Origin: CAZXSK01 sp964642855
Lineage (GTDB): Bacteria; Planctomycetota; Phycisphaerae; SM23-33
DNA: 22,803 nt
Assembly: GCA_964642855.1 (NCBI GenBank)
Contig: CAZXSK010000063.1
Span: 1-22,803 of the forward strand
Direction of reading: 5' to 3'
Shown here: positions 7,368-14,587 of the stretch, in pieces
Layout: each line of letters starts with the position of its first letter
Numbering within the stretch: the first letter of the stretch is position 1
The notes under the pieces: generated by a model
The model's input: the letters and a program-made list of their open reading frames with translations, nothing else
Databases searched by the model: none
What the model was told of the DNA's origin: nothing
Program-made: the position numbers and the translations under genes

Positions 7368-9066
7368 GCTTCGCTTCGTTCTCGCCCGGCCCGAGGCCGG
7401 ACGACGAAACCGCATCACCGGAAGGCACGGCTGGCCGATCGCCGGCCTTGCCTTCCTTCCTTTCGCAGACCAGCAGCACGCCGTCGGTCCGCACGATGCG
7501 CCAGCGATCCTGCAGGGCGGGGGGAATCTCCTGGGTGTGCTCGCCCGGGTCGCGGGTTCCGAAGTCCAGGACCACCAGCTCCCGGCCTCGCTGTTCGGCC
7601 TGGCGGAGGTACTCGGCCGGGCCTTCCTCGCCGCCCAGGCAGATCAGCGGCCGATCCGCGTGGTAGCGCAGCAGGTGGGCGATCGTGCCCTTCTGCAACC
7701 ACAGACCGATCTCCCGGGCCTGCAGATCGTCGCGCGTGGCGAGATATTCTCCCGTCCGGCGGAGGCTCGGGGACGCTTCGGCGACGGTGCGGTATCGCAG
7801 GTTGAGTTTCACGCCCCGGCGGGCGGAGAACACTACTGCCAGTACCAGGAAGAGCGTTGCCGCCACCCACCCGGCTGCCCGTGGACGGGGGAGGCGGTCA
7901 AACAGCTTTCCAACCGAGACGGTCACGTACAGCCAGGTGATCGGGGTCAGGGGCAGCAGGAAGCGGATTCCCACGTCCGGCCAGATGCTCAGCACCCCGA
8001 AATACGCCAGGAAGAACCACTCGCCTGCCCCGCGGCGGCGGATCATCTGGATTGCCCACCCAGCCAGCACCAGCGCCGCCCAGGGCAGCGTGATTGCCGA
8101 GCCCCACCACAGCGCCTGCCCGTGAGGAGGCTGAAGGTCGTCGGCTGCGTGGGTCATGCTCGCAGCCAGGAGGTCCAACTGGGGAGGCGCGAATTTCGCC
8201 AGCCTCTGGGGCCAGTGGGTTACCAGCGGCTTGGTGCGAGCGCCCTGGCCCCCGAGCAGGTCGCGGAAGTTGTCGGGCATGGTCGGATACGACGGGAGCG
8301 TTACCCGCGGCTGGGTTCGGTTCCAGCGGCTCCAGGCCTGGTGAGGTGCAGCGCCGATGAGACCGATCACGGCGATGGCGGCCAGCTTTGCAAGCCAGCC
8401 GGCGTTGCGGGATCGGACGCCGAAGATCAGTGCCCCGGCCAGGGCGGGCACCAGCAGCAGCCCGATGTTGCGCGTCAGGGCAGCCATCGACGCGCAGAAT
8501 CCCGCCCACAGGACCCACCGCCAGCGGACGCTGCTGCCCTCGACCAGGTGTGTCGCGGCGTGCAGCGCGAGGACCACCCACAGGGTGAACAGGCACTCGC
8601 TGAGGAACCCCACGCCCGTCTGGATGAGCGCTTCGTTGAGCGTTACCAGCCCCGCGACAACCACCGCGCGGGTTTCACCCGCCAGCCGCCGGACCCACGC
8701 CCATGTGCCCCACGCCGCGCCCAGCAGGGCCAGAAGCTGCAGGAGCTGGACGTTGACGGCCGGGTCGCCGGGCAGCCAGTAGGCGGGCACCCAGAAAATG
8801 CTCAGCAGCGGAGGCTGCCATCGGAACGAGGTCCCGTACATCTGGAAGCCTTCGCCGTGGGCGAGATTGCGGGCGAAGCCGGCGTACATGTGCCCGTCGA
8901 AGCTGAAGTTCCAGTACGGGCGAATGCTCAGGGCGAACACCAGCACGATCGCCAGCGACAGGCAGAGCATCGCGCGTACGGGGTGGGCCCGAATCCACAG
9001 GTCGCTGCGCCGGGCGAGCCGGGTCAGCCGCCGGCCGGTTGATTCACGTCGGTCTTCGTCGCTCAT
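7351..9066 (-). CDS. ArnT/PMT-like (GT39-type) membrane glycosyltransferase
   Basis: A 571-residue polytopic protein with roughly ten or more hydrophobic segments between residues 30 and 430 and a soluble C-terminal part. The first extracytoplasmic loop has FDGHMY with Asp57, the place where GT-C enzymes such as ArnT and PMT carry a catalytic Asp; GEGF and RWQPPL follow as in that superfamily. It would transfer a sugar from a polyprenyl phosphate donor to a lipid or protein outside the membrane (family knowledge; acceptor unknown). It lies 39 bases after the xylB stop on the same strand and is probably cotranscribed. No ribosome binding site is evident before ATG 9066. The last 17 bases overlap the convergent secreted-protein gene. 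Confidence 0.85.
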   Translation of the reverse strand: MSDEDRRESTGRRLTRLARRSDLWIRAHPVRAMLCLSLAIVLVFALSIRPYWNFSFDGHMYAGFARNLAHGEGFQMYGTSFRWQPPLLSIFWVPAYWLPGDPAVNVQLLQLLALLGAAWGTWAWVRRLAGETRAVVVAGLVTLNEALIQTGVGFLSECLFTLWVVLALHAATHLVEGSSVRWRWVLWAGFCASMAALTRNIGLLLVPALAGALIFGVRSRNAGWLAKLAAIAVIGLIGAAPHQAWSRWNRTQPRVTLPSYPTMPDNFRDLLGGQGARTKPLVTHWPQRLAKFAPPQLDLLAASMTHAADDLQPPHGQALWWGSAITLPWAALVLAGWAIQMIRRRGAGEWFFLAYFGVLSIWPDVGIRFLLPLTPITWLYVTVSVGKLFDRLPRPRAAGWVAATLFLVLAVVFSARRGVKLNLRYRTVAEASPSLRRTGEYLATRDDLQAREIGLWLQKGTIAHLLRYHADRPLICLGGEEGPAEYLRQAEQRGRELVVLDFGTRDPGEHTQEIPPALQDRWRIVRTDGVLLVCERKEGKAGDRPAVPSGDAVSSSGLGPGENEAKPTDPR

Positions 9067-9105
9067 GACGATTGCGTAGCGATCGGCGAACCGGGACGCC
9101 CCGCC

Positions 9106-10632
9106 TTACAGCCGGGCCATCCGCGAGAACTCATCCTGCAGGGCGGGGTACAGCCGGTCGTACTGGTCCTGCAGCACGGAGTACAGCCGCCGGGCCTGGG
9201 CGTTGGGTTTGATCGTCCGCGTGACGGAGATGGCGTCTTTGCAGGCCTGCTTGACGCTGCCGTAGTGGCCGGTTCCCACCGCGGCCAGCAGCGCCACGCC
9301 GTAGGCGGGCCCTTCCTCTGCGTTGATCGTCACGCACTTTTTGCCGTACACGTCGGCCTGGAGCTGCCGCCAGAAGGCGCTGCGCGCCCCGCCGCCGGAG
9401 AGACGGACCTCGCGGATCGGCACGCCGCGTCCTTCGAGAATCGTCAGGCAGTCGTTCATCGCGAACGTCACGCCCTCCAGCACCGAGCGGATGAGCTCTG
9501 CCCGGGTCGTTCGCGAGTGGATGCCGATCCATCCCGCGCGGGCGTTGGGGTCGGCGTGCGGCGTGCGCTCGCCGGTGAGATACGGCAGCCAGAAGACGCC
9601 CTCGCAACCGGCCGGGGCTTGCTTGGCCTGGTCGACGAGCAACTCGTAGGGGTCCACCTTCTGGCGTTTGGCCTTGCGGACTTCCGACTCTCCCAGCACG
9701 TTGCGATACCACTGGAAGCTCCCGCCGGCGGCCATCACGCAGCCGAACATGCAGTATTCGCCGTCCACGCACGAGCAGAACGTGTTGACCCGGCTGTGGG
9801 GGTCGGTCTTGTATTCGTTCGAGTGGGTGTAGACCACGCCGGAGGTGCCCATGGTCGCGGAGGTCAGGCCGTTGCGGACCACGCCGTTTCCGACCGCCCC
9901 GGCCGGCTGGTCGCCCCCGCCGCCGACGACGGGGGTTCCCTCGGCCAGGCCGAGTTTCTTCGCCGCAGCGGCGGTCAGCTTGCCGGTGATCTCGTGCGAC
10001 TCCACGACGGGCGGCAGGATGTCGGCGTCGATGTCGAACGTCGAGAGGATCTTCGGCGACCAGTTGCGTGTTTTCTGGTTGAGCATCAGCGTGCCGGACA
10101 TGTCCGAGACTTCGCCGACGTACTCGCCGGTCATGCACAGGCGGACGTAGTCCTTGGGCAGCAGCAGGTGGCGGATGCGGTCGTAGATTTTCGGCTCGTT
10201 CTGGCGGACCCACAGCAGCTTGGTCAGCGTGAAGGAGGTCATCGCCACGTTGCCCACCAGGGAGATGAGCTTCTTCTTGCCGCCGACGGTATCCTCGATT
10301 TCGGCGGCCTGGGCGGCGGTGCGCTGATCGTTCCAGATGATGCTGGGCCGCAGCGGCTTGCCGGCGTCGTCGGTAATGACCAGCCCGTGCATCTGCCCGC
10401 TGAGGCCGATGCCCGCGACCCTGGCCCCGTCGACCTTGGCCTTTTTGAGGGCGGCCTTGGTGGCCTTGGCGGTGGCAGACCACCACTGCGCGGGGTCCTG
10501 CTCGCTCCAGTTGGGCCGGGGGGCCGAAACGTCGTGTTCGGCGGTGGCGGTGGCGAGCACGCGGGCCTTGGCGTCCATCACGAGGGTCTTGGTGCCCGAC
10601 GTTCCGACGTCGATACCGAGGAAGTATTTCAT
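9106..10632 (-). CDS. xylB: Xylulokinase (FGGY-family carbohydrate kinase)
   Basis: This enzyme phosphorylates D-xylulose with ATP in the cytoplasm, feeding the pentose phosphate pathway. The 508-residue length matches the family. Landmarks are GIDVGTSGTKT (6-16, phosphate binding), SGQMHGL (78-84) and WNDQRT (100-105), which together are typical of xylulokinases, GGGDQPAGA with the likely catalytic Asp241, and the C-terminal LSGGGARSAFW nucleotide-binding segment. I start at ATG 10632 because the family begins MKYFLGID; an in-frame ATG at 10719 would add an unrelated 29-residue leader. It is divergent from the small membrane protein/FAD oxidoreductase pair and probably shares regulation with it. 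No xylose isomerase is seen in the window. Another ketose is possible as substrate. Confidence 0.92.
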   Translation of the reverse strand: MKYFLGIDVGTSGTKTLVMDAKARVLATATAEHDVSAPRPNWSEQDPAQWWSATAKATKAALKKAKVDGARVAGIGLSGQMHGLVITDDAGKPLRPSIIWNDQRTAAQAAEIEDTVGGKKKLISLVGNVAMTSFTLTKLLWVRQNEPKIYDRIRHLLLPKDYVRLCMTGEYVGEVSDMSGTLMLNQKTRNWSPKILSTFDIDADILPPVVESHEITGKLTAAAAKKLGLAEGTPVVGGGGDQPAGAVGNGVVRNGLTSATMGTSGVVYTHSNEYKTDPHSRVNTFCSCVDGEYCMFGCVMAAGGSFQWYRNVLGESEVRKAKRQKVDPYELLVDQAKQAPAGCEGVFWLPYLTGERTPHADPNARAGWIGIHSRTTRAELIRSVLEGVTFAMNDCLTILEGRGVPIREVRLSGGGARSAFWRQLQADVYGKKCVTINAEEGPAYGVALLAAVGTGHYGSVKQACKDAISVTRTIKPNAQARRLYSVLQDQYDRLYPALQDEFSRMARL

Positions 10633-10714
10633 GGTCTGTCCCGTGTTGCTGACTCGAAGAACATGGCGATGCAGCTGGATGCTGGGACCGATTGAACCAA
10701 CCCCAGCCGGCGGA

Positions 10715-10771
10715 TGCAAGCCCCGGCCTCGGGTCGGTGGGCGTCATCCTCCCAAGCGGCTTGCACAAGCC
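10715..10771. promoter_or_regulatory. Candidate operator: palindrome plus half-site in the xylB divergent region
   Basis: GGCTTG-CA-CAAGCC at 10758-10771 is a palindrome with 6-bp arms. TGCAAGCC at 10715-10722 is the exact reverse complement of 10758-10765, giving an additional half-site 35 bases away. This is the arrangement expected for a dimeric repressor acting on both divergent units. The palindrome overlaps TTGCAC (10761-10766), a weak -35 that lies 17 bases before CACAAT (10784-10789). Confidence 0.45.
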
Positions 10772-10789
10772 CGGGCGGATCGTCACAAT
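10761..10789 (+). promoter_or_regulatory. Weak promoter candidate for the small membrane protein gene
   Basis: TTGCAC (3 of 6 to consensus), a 17-base spacer and CACAAT (4 of 6). The predicted start of transcription falls about at 10796, the A of the gene's ATG, which would make the message leaderless. The weak -35 makes this tentative. Confidence 0.25.
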
Positions 10790-10795
10790 GGGAGC

Positions 10796-11179
10796 ATGGA
10801 CGAGCAGTCTCCAACCAGGCGTCGCGTGCAGATCGGCCCGGACACGGCGTCGAACCCCAACGAGAGGCCGATCCTGCTGCTCCTGCTGGTCTACGCGATC
10901 ACGCTGCCGGTGGCGATCTGGGCGATCTGGGCGACGTCCGAGAACGTGCCCCCCGAGTACAGCCTGCTGGCGAAAATCGGCATGGGCGCGCCGGTGCTGC
11001 TGATGTACGTCTGGGCGACGATCACGGTCGCCCGCGTGTCGATCCGCCAGAAGCGCGAAGCACGCGCCGCCGCCCAACGCAACGGCGACGAACCCGAAGA
11101 ACCATCCGAGGAAAAATCACCCTCTCCCACCCAGCCGGACTACCCCGGCGTCCGCGACATTCACCAAGAGCAGGAGTAA
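10796..11179 (+). CDS. Small two-helix membrane protein of unknown function
   Basis: A 127-residue protein with a polar N-terminus (1-24), two predicted membrane helices (about 26-47 and 56-82) and a highly charged tail that begins with a basic stretch (RQKREAR) and turns acidic and Pro-rich. I recognise no family. ATG 10796 is preceded by GGGAG at only one base distance, too close for normal initiation, so translation may be leaderless or start differently. The stop TAA is 2 bases from the ATG of the FAD oxidoreductase gene, whose ribosome binding site lies inside this gene's last codons; the two are very likely coupled. The protein might anchor or assist the oxidoreductase (inference). Confidence 0.7.
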   Translation: MDEQSPTRRRVQIGPDTASNPNERPILLLLLVYAITLPVAIWAIWATSENVPPEYSLLAKIGMGAPVLLMYVWATITVARVSIRQKREARAAAQRNGDEPEEPSEEKSPSPTQPDYPGVRDIHQEQE

Positions 11180-11181
11180 TC

Positions 11182-12492
11182 ATGACCCGCAGCATCCGCT
11201 ACACGTTCGACCAGGATATCCCTGTCATCCAGGACGTCGACGTCGCCGTCATCGGCGGCGGGCCGGGCGGCATCGGAGCGGCCGTCATGGCTGCACGCGA
11301 AGGCGCCTCGACCGTCCTGATCGAGCGGTACGGCTTCCTGGGGGGCATGGCTGCCTCGGGCGAGGTGCACCCGTTCATGCCCAACCACGCCGGAGACACC
11401 TGCCTCGACCGTCCGGTCCACCTCGAGTGGGCCCGGGCGATGCGCAACTACCTCGCCGGCCCGGCGACGGAGGTCGAGTCCGACGAGTTCCGCTCGCAGC
11501 GCGACCGGATGATCTCCAAGGACGCAGCCATGCTCGCCGCCGAGGATCTCTGCCTGCAGGCCGGCACGCAACTGCTGTATCACCACTGGCTGGCGGATGT
11601 GATCCGCGACGGCGAGACGATCACCCACGCCGTGCTGCTGTCGAAGTCCGGCTACTCGGCCGTGGCGGCGAAGGCGTTCGTCGACTGCACCGGCGACGGC
11701 GACCTGGCTGCGGTGGCGGGGTGCGAGTTCGGCCAGGGCGGGCCCAGCGGCCACTCCCAGCCGATGACGCTGTGCTTCAAGCTGGCGGGGATCGATCCCG
11801 ACCGCATGCCGCCGGGCGGCGAGATCACGGAGCTGTATCACCAGGCCCGCGAACGCGGCGAGATCGATTGCGTCCGCGAGAACGTGCTGATGTTCGGTTG
11901 GATCGAGCCGACGGTGATGCACTTCAACACCACGCGCGTGTGTCACAAGAGCGGAACGAGCGGGGTGGAACTCTCCGAGGCGGAGATTGACGCGCGGCGG
12001 CAAGTGCGCGAGTACCTGCGGTTCTTCCGCGATCACGTGCCCGGGTTCGAGAATGCCTGGATCTACTCGATCGCGCATCACATCGGCGTGCGCGAGTCGC
12101 GGCGGATCCGCGGGCTGGCCGAGGTTACAAAGGACGATTTCATCGCCTGCCGGAAGTATCCCGACGCCATCGCCCGCGTGCGGTACAACATCGATATCCA
12201 CAACCCCGACGGCACGGGCACCGAGCACCTCCGCCTGCCCGAGGGCGAGTGGTACGAGATTCCCTACGGCTGCATCGTCGCGAAGGATGCGGCGAATCTA
12301 CTGGTCGGAGGCCGGCCGATCTCCGTGGACCACGCCGTGCACAGTTCGATGCGCGTGATGCCCCCGGCCTGCTCGGTGGGCCAGGCGGCGGGGCTTGCTG
12401 CGGCCCGGGTGGCCTCGACGGGCAAGGCCCCGCGCGATCTTGACGGCGAGCAGATCCGCGACGCGCTCAAGGAACGCGGCGCGTATCTCTGA
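11182..12492 (+). CDS. FAD-dependent oxidoreductase (FAD_oxidored/PF12831 type)
   Basis: A 436-residue flavoprotein. It has a Rossmann dinucleotide fold with GGGPGGIG (25-32), the following GFLGGMA segment, a CTGDGDLA motif in the middle typical of this family, IGVRESRRI, and a C-terminal LLVGGRPIS plus GQAAGLAAA that completes FAD binding. The family is common in planctomycetes near carbohydrate genes, where substrates are usually unknown; oxidation of a sugar or sugar acid fits the divergent xylB. No signal peptide is seen, so the protein is cytoplasmic. ATG 11182 has AGGAG at 11172-11176, 5 bases upstream. The nearest alternative annotation is a succinate-dehydrogenase-like flavoprotein, but no covalent-flavin His motif is seen. 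Confidence 0.9.
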   Translation: MTRSIRYTFDQDIPVIQDVDVAVIGGGPGGIGAAVMAAREGASTVLIERYGFLGGMAASGEVHPFMPNHAGDTCLDRPVHLEWARAMRNYLAGPATEVESDEFRSQRDRMISKDAAMLAAEDLCLQAGTQLLYHHWLADVIRDGETITHAVLLSKSGYSAVAAKAFVDCTGDGDLAAVAGCEFGQGGPSGHSQPMTLCFKLAGIDPDRMPPGGEITELYHQARERGEIDCVRENVLMFGWIEPTVMHFNTTRVCHKSGTSGVELSEAEIDARRQVREYLRFFRDHVPGFENAWIYSIAHHIGVRESRRIRGLAEVTKDDFIACRKYPDAIARVRYNIDIHNPDGTGTEHLRLPEGEWYEIPYGCIVAKDAANLLVGGRPISVDHAVHSSMRVMPPACSVGQAAGLAAARVASTGKAPRDLDGEQIRDALKERGAYL

Positions 12493-12531
12493 TCTCCCGC
12501 CCTCGCCGACAGCTGCTGCACACACGAAAAA

Positions 12532-12611
12532 GCCGGAAGGTTCTCCCGCGCCTGGCCGATAGGCCTGATGGGACACGGTTGCACGGACCGCACAGGTTGG
12601 GAGAACCCGGC
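12532..12611 (+). promoter_or_regulatory. Structured leader that can hide the receiver gene's ribosome binding site
   Basis: GCCGG (12532-12536) and GGTTCTCCC (12539-12547) pair with GGGAGAACC (12599-12607) and CCGGC (12607-12611), apart from a small AA bulge and one shared base. Inside are two hairpins: GGCC-GATA-GGCC (12554-12565) and CGGT-N7-ACCG (12576-12590). The result is a three-way junction whose closing stem contains GGGAG (12599-12603), the ribosome binding site of ATG 12612. It matches no riboswitch class I know. Confidence 0.5.
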
Positions 12612-12965
12612 ATGATCAAGCCACGAGTTCTGGTAGCGGAGAAGGACCCGGAACTTGCCGCCACATTGACCCGCCGACTCAGCAAGGCAGGCATGGAAGT
12701 GACCGTCTGCGACGACCCCGCCGCTGCGGGGGTACGCAAAGAGGATGTCGACGTGGTCGTTCTGGACATCTCGTCGGCCGGGCCTGCCGATTCCGTGACC
12801 CGCCTGCTGCCCTGGAAGGGCAAGACCCCGGTGATCTTCCTGGCGGCCAACTCCGAAGCCTTCTCGCTGCGTGGCCTGGGCTCGTGGGCATTCGCCGTTC
12901 TGGCCAAGCCCTTCAAGTACAGTCAGCTGCTCTCTGCGATCCGCTCGGCCGTCATGGCGGCGTAG
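12612..12965 (+). CDS. Stand-alone receiver (CheY-like) domain protein, degenerate
   Basis: A 117-residue protein with the full alpha/beta layout of a response-regulator receiver and no output domain. Asp52 (in VVLDIS) is at the phosphoacceptor position and the conserved Lys is present in AKPFK. The usual acidic pair reads Glu10-Lys11, so the second acidic residue needed for magnesium is replaced. The Thr/Ser switch position after the fourth strand (VIFLAA) is Ala. Phosphorylation may therefore be weak or absent, and the protein may act by binding alone. ATG 12612 follows GGGAG by 8 bases, and this site is buried in a possible leader structure. No histidine kinase gene is in the window. Confidence 0.82.
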   Translation: MIKPRVLVAEKDPELAATLTRRLSKAGMEVTVCDDPAAAGVRKEDVDVVVLDISSAGPADSVTRLLPWKGKTPVIFLAANSEAFSLRGLGSWAFAVLAKPFKYSQLLSAIRSAVMAA

Positions 12966-13050
12966 ATTCCCCCGTCCCGAGGCCCTGTTGCGCAAAAAGG
13001 AGGCCATTTCCCGTTCTGCGCACGGCTCGTCCGGCCTGTTTGCCTGCTAG

Positions 13051-13078
13051 CGGTGTTGGAAGATCGGAATCAACACCG
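13051..13078 (+). other. 8-bp inverted repeat upstream of the PQQ-propeller gene
   Basis: CGGTGTTG (13051-13058) and CAACACCG (13071-13078) are perfect reverse complements separated by 12 bases, ending 20 bases before ATG 13099. It could be an operator or an mRNA hairpin just ahead of the ribosome binding site. Further upstream lie the palindrome TTGCGCAA (12988-12995) and a second TGCGCA (13017-13022). Confidence 0.4.
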
Positions 13079-13098
13079 ACCGGGCCAGGAGCTTACCC

Positions 13099-14406
13099 AT
13101 GCAACGAACTGTCTTGTACATCTCTTCGACGATCGCGCTGCTGACCTTCCTGCTGGCTGCCTCCATCGCAGCCGAGCCGAACTCCGGCGGCTATCGCGGG
13201 CCTGACCGCAACGGAATCTATCCGGCAGAGGGGCTGGCGAAGAAGTGGCCGGAGAAAGGTCCCGAGCTGCTCTGGGCGTACGAAGATCTCGGAGACGGCT
13301 GGGCGTCGGCGACCGTGGTGGGCGACACCGTCTACTGCATCGGCGGCGCTCCGACCGGCTCGCTGTTCGCCCTGGACCTGGATTCCGGCGAGCTCAAGTG
13401 GAAGAAGGAGTACGGGCGGGAGTTCACCGCCCGGTTCAACGGCACGCGCTCCACGCCGACGGTTACCGATGGCATGGTGATCTTCTCCAGTGGCAAGAAG
13501 GATGAGCGATCCATCTACTGTCACGACGCCAACAGCGGCGAACAGGTCTGGCACGTGGACGGCAACAAGCGATTCGGGGGCAAATCCCAGGGCTGGGGCT
13601 ACAACGAGTCGCCTCTGGTGGTCGGAGACAAGGTGATTTTCACTCTGCGATCGAAGGACAACAAATGCCCGCCCGTCGCTGCACTGGAGATCAAGACCGG
13701 CAAGACCGCCTGGGAAGCCGACCCCTCGCCGGGGGATCTTTCGGCTGGGGACTGCTCGGTGAGCCTTGCGCGGGTGGGCAAGAAGACCTACGTCATCGCG
13801 AACCTCTGGCGGGCGGTGCTGGCTCTGGATGCCGAGACGGGCGAGAGGCTGTGGCGGATGAAGATCTCCAAGGGCACGAGCATGACGCCGGTGTACAACG
13901 ACGGCTACCTGCTGATGGCGTGCAAGGGCGGATCGAACATCACCATGTTCAAGATGTCCGAGGACTTCCGCACGTACGAGGAGCTTTGGACCCGCCAGAT
14001 CGACACGCTCAGCCAGGCGGTGATTGTCGACGGCAAGGTGTTTGGCATCGGCTGGCCTCCCCGCGGAGACAAGAAGAAGAAACCGGGCAAGCAGCGTGCG
14101 ATTGTCTGCTTCGACGCCGACAGCGGCAAGCTGCTCAAGCACGTCAACTGCATGGCGACCGGCTCGGTCGTCGCAGCCGACGGGCTGGTGTTCATCGTCC
14201 AGGGAGCAGAGCATCACTGCAAGACCCCGAAGATGACGCTGGTCAAGCCCACCGACGACGGCTTCGAGATCACCGGCGAATTCCAGCCGAAGGTCGGAAC
14301 CAAGGAGTTGTGGGTGTCTCCGACGATCGCCCAGGGCAGGCTGTTCATCCGGCAGGGGTCGCAGCTTGCTGCGTACGACATCAGCCAGCCGCAAAAGAGC
14401 AAGTAG
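13099..14406 (+). CDS. Secreted PQQ-like beta-propeller protein
   Basis: A 435-residue protein with a signal peptide (hydrophobic at about 6-21, cleavage near SIAA-EP at 22-26). The mature part is built of WD/PQQ-type propeller blades, recognisable from repeats such as LFALDLDSGELKWKKE, CHDANSGEQVW, ALEIKTGKTAW, ALDAETGERLWRM and CFDADSGKLLKHV. These are the A-x-D-x-x-T/S-G-x-x-x-W motifs of PQQ/BamB-like propellers. The start GYRGPDRNGIYP is common in planctomycete secreted versions. Most such proteins are not proven PQQ enzymes and I see no dehydrogenase active site; a binding or scaffolding role outside the membrane is more likely. ATG 13099 has AGGAG (13087-13091) 7 bases upstream. It is probably transcribed alone. 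Confidence 0.9.
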   Translation: MQRTVLYISSTIALLTFLLAASIAAEPNSGGYRGPDRNGIYPAEGLAKKWPEKGPELLWAYEDLGDGWASATVVGDTVYCIGGAPTGSLFALDLDSGELKWKKEYGREFTARFNGTRSTPTVTDGMVIFSSGKKDERSIYCHDANSGEQVWHVDGNKRFGGKSQGWGYNESPLVVGDKVIFTLRSKDNKCPPVAALEIKTGKTAWEADPSPGDLSAGDCSVSLARVGKKTYVIANLWRAVLALDAETGERLWRMKISKGTSMTPVYNDGYLLMACKGGSNITMFKMSEDFRTYEELWTRQIDTLSQAVIVDGKVFGIGWPPRGDKKKKPGKQRAIVCFDADSGKLLKHVNCMATGSVVAADGLVFIVQGAEHHCKTPKMTLVKPTDDGFEITGEFQPKVGTKELWVSPTIAQGRLFIRQGSQLAAYDISQPQKSK

Positions 14407-14444
14407 TCTCCTTGAATGCGAAACGCGCACGATCGGTCGGTTGG

Positions 14445-14558
14445 GCCGTTGTCAAGCAGATTCTGTTAGTTGTTACATAGCCATGCTTTACGGAAGCCAA
14501 AAGGCAGATCGAGGGTCGTAACATCCTGATCCAACACGCATTGGACCTTGACAACGGC
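14445..14558. repeat. 114-bp AT-richer unit bounded by a perfect 12-bp inverted repeat
   Basis: GCCGTTGTCAAG at 14445-14456 and CTTGACAACGGC at 14547-14558 are exact reverse complements. Inside are further arms: TGTTAC (14471-14476) with GTAACA (14518-14523), GCTT/AAGC around 14485-14497, and TCCAA (14530-14534) with TTGGA (14541-14545). GGTCGG occurs just outside on both sides (14435-14440 and 14561-14566). It could be a small MITE-like remnant, a paired operator or a structured RNA. The right arm contains the folC -35. Confidence 0.6.
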
Positions 14559-14577
14559 GAGGTCGGATCGCTATACT
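14548..14577 (+). promoter_or_regulatory. sigma-70-type promoter of folC
   Basis: A perfect TTGACA (14548-14553), an 18-base spacer and TATACT (14572-14577). Transcription would start around 14584, only about 4 bases before ATG 14588, so the folC message is probably leaderless or nearly so, which agrees with the absence of a ribosome binding site. The -35 lies in the right arm of the 12-bp inverted repeat. Confidence 0.65.
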
Positions 14578-14587
14578 CTTCCGGATC

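Noticed and set aside
7537..9042. A 501-codon plus-strand frame opposite the glycosyltransferase
   Set aside because: Gln-, Arg- and Pro-rich translation without motifs; the minus strand has the membrane-protein pattern.
9131..11077. Long open frames on both strands overlapping xylB (9131-11077 minus, 9265-10695 plus)
   Set aside because: Both run through xylB, which carries all the FGGY landmarks; these frames are composition artefacts.
12554..12590. Hammerhead ribozyme (CTGATG after the first hairpin)
   Set aside because: The core would need CTGATGA and a GAAA box; the sequence has CTGATGGG and no GAAA in the right place.
12997..13050. A perfect AAGGAGG followed by a 15-codon frame from ATT ending in TAG, like a leader peptide before the dyad at 13051
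   Set aside because: ATT starts are very rare and no ATG, GTG or TTG is suitably placed; chance is the simpler explanation.
14484..14522. A 12-codon ATG frame inside the folC upstream repeat
   Set aside because: Too short, no ribosome binding site, and it lies within the inverted-repeat unit.
14445..14558. An integron attC site
   Set aside because: The arm ends do not match the RYYYAAC / GTTRRRY core sites and no integrase or cassette gene is nearby.
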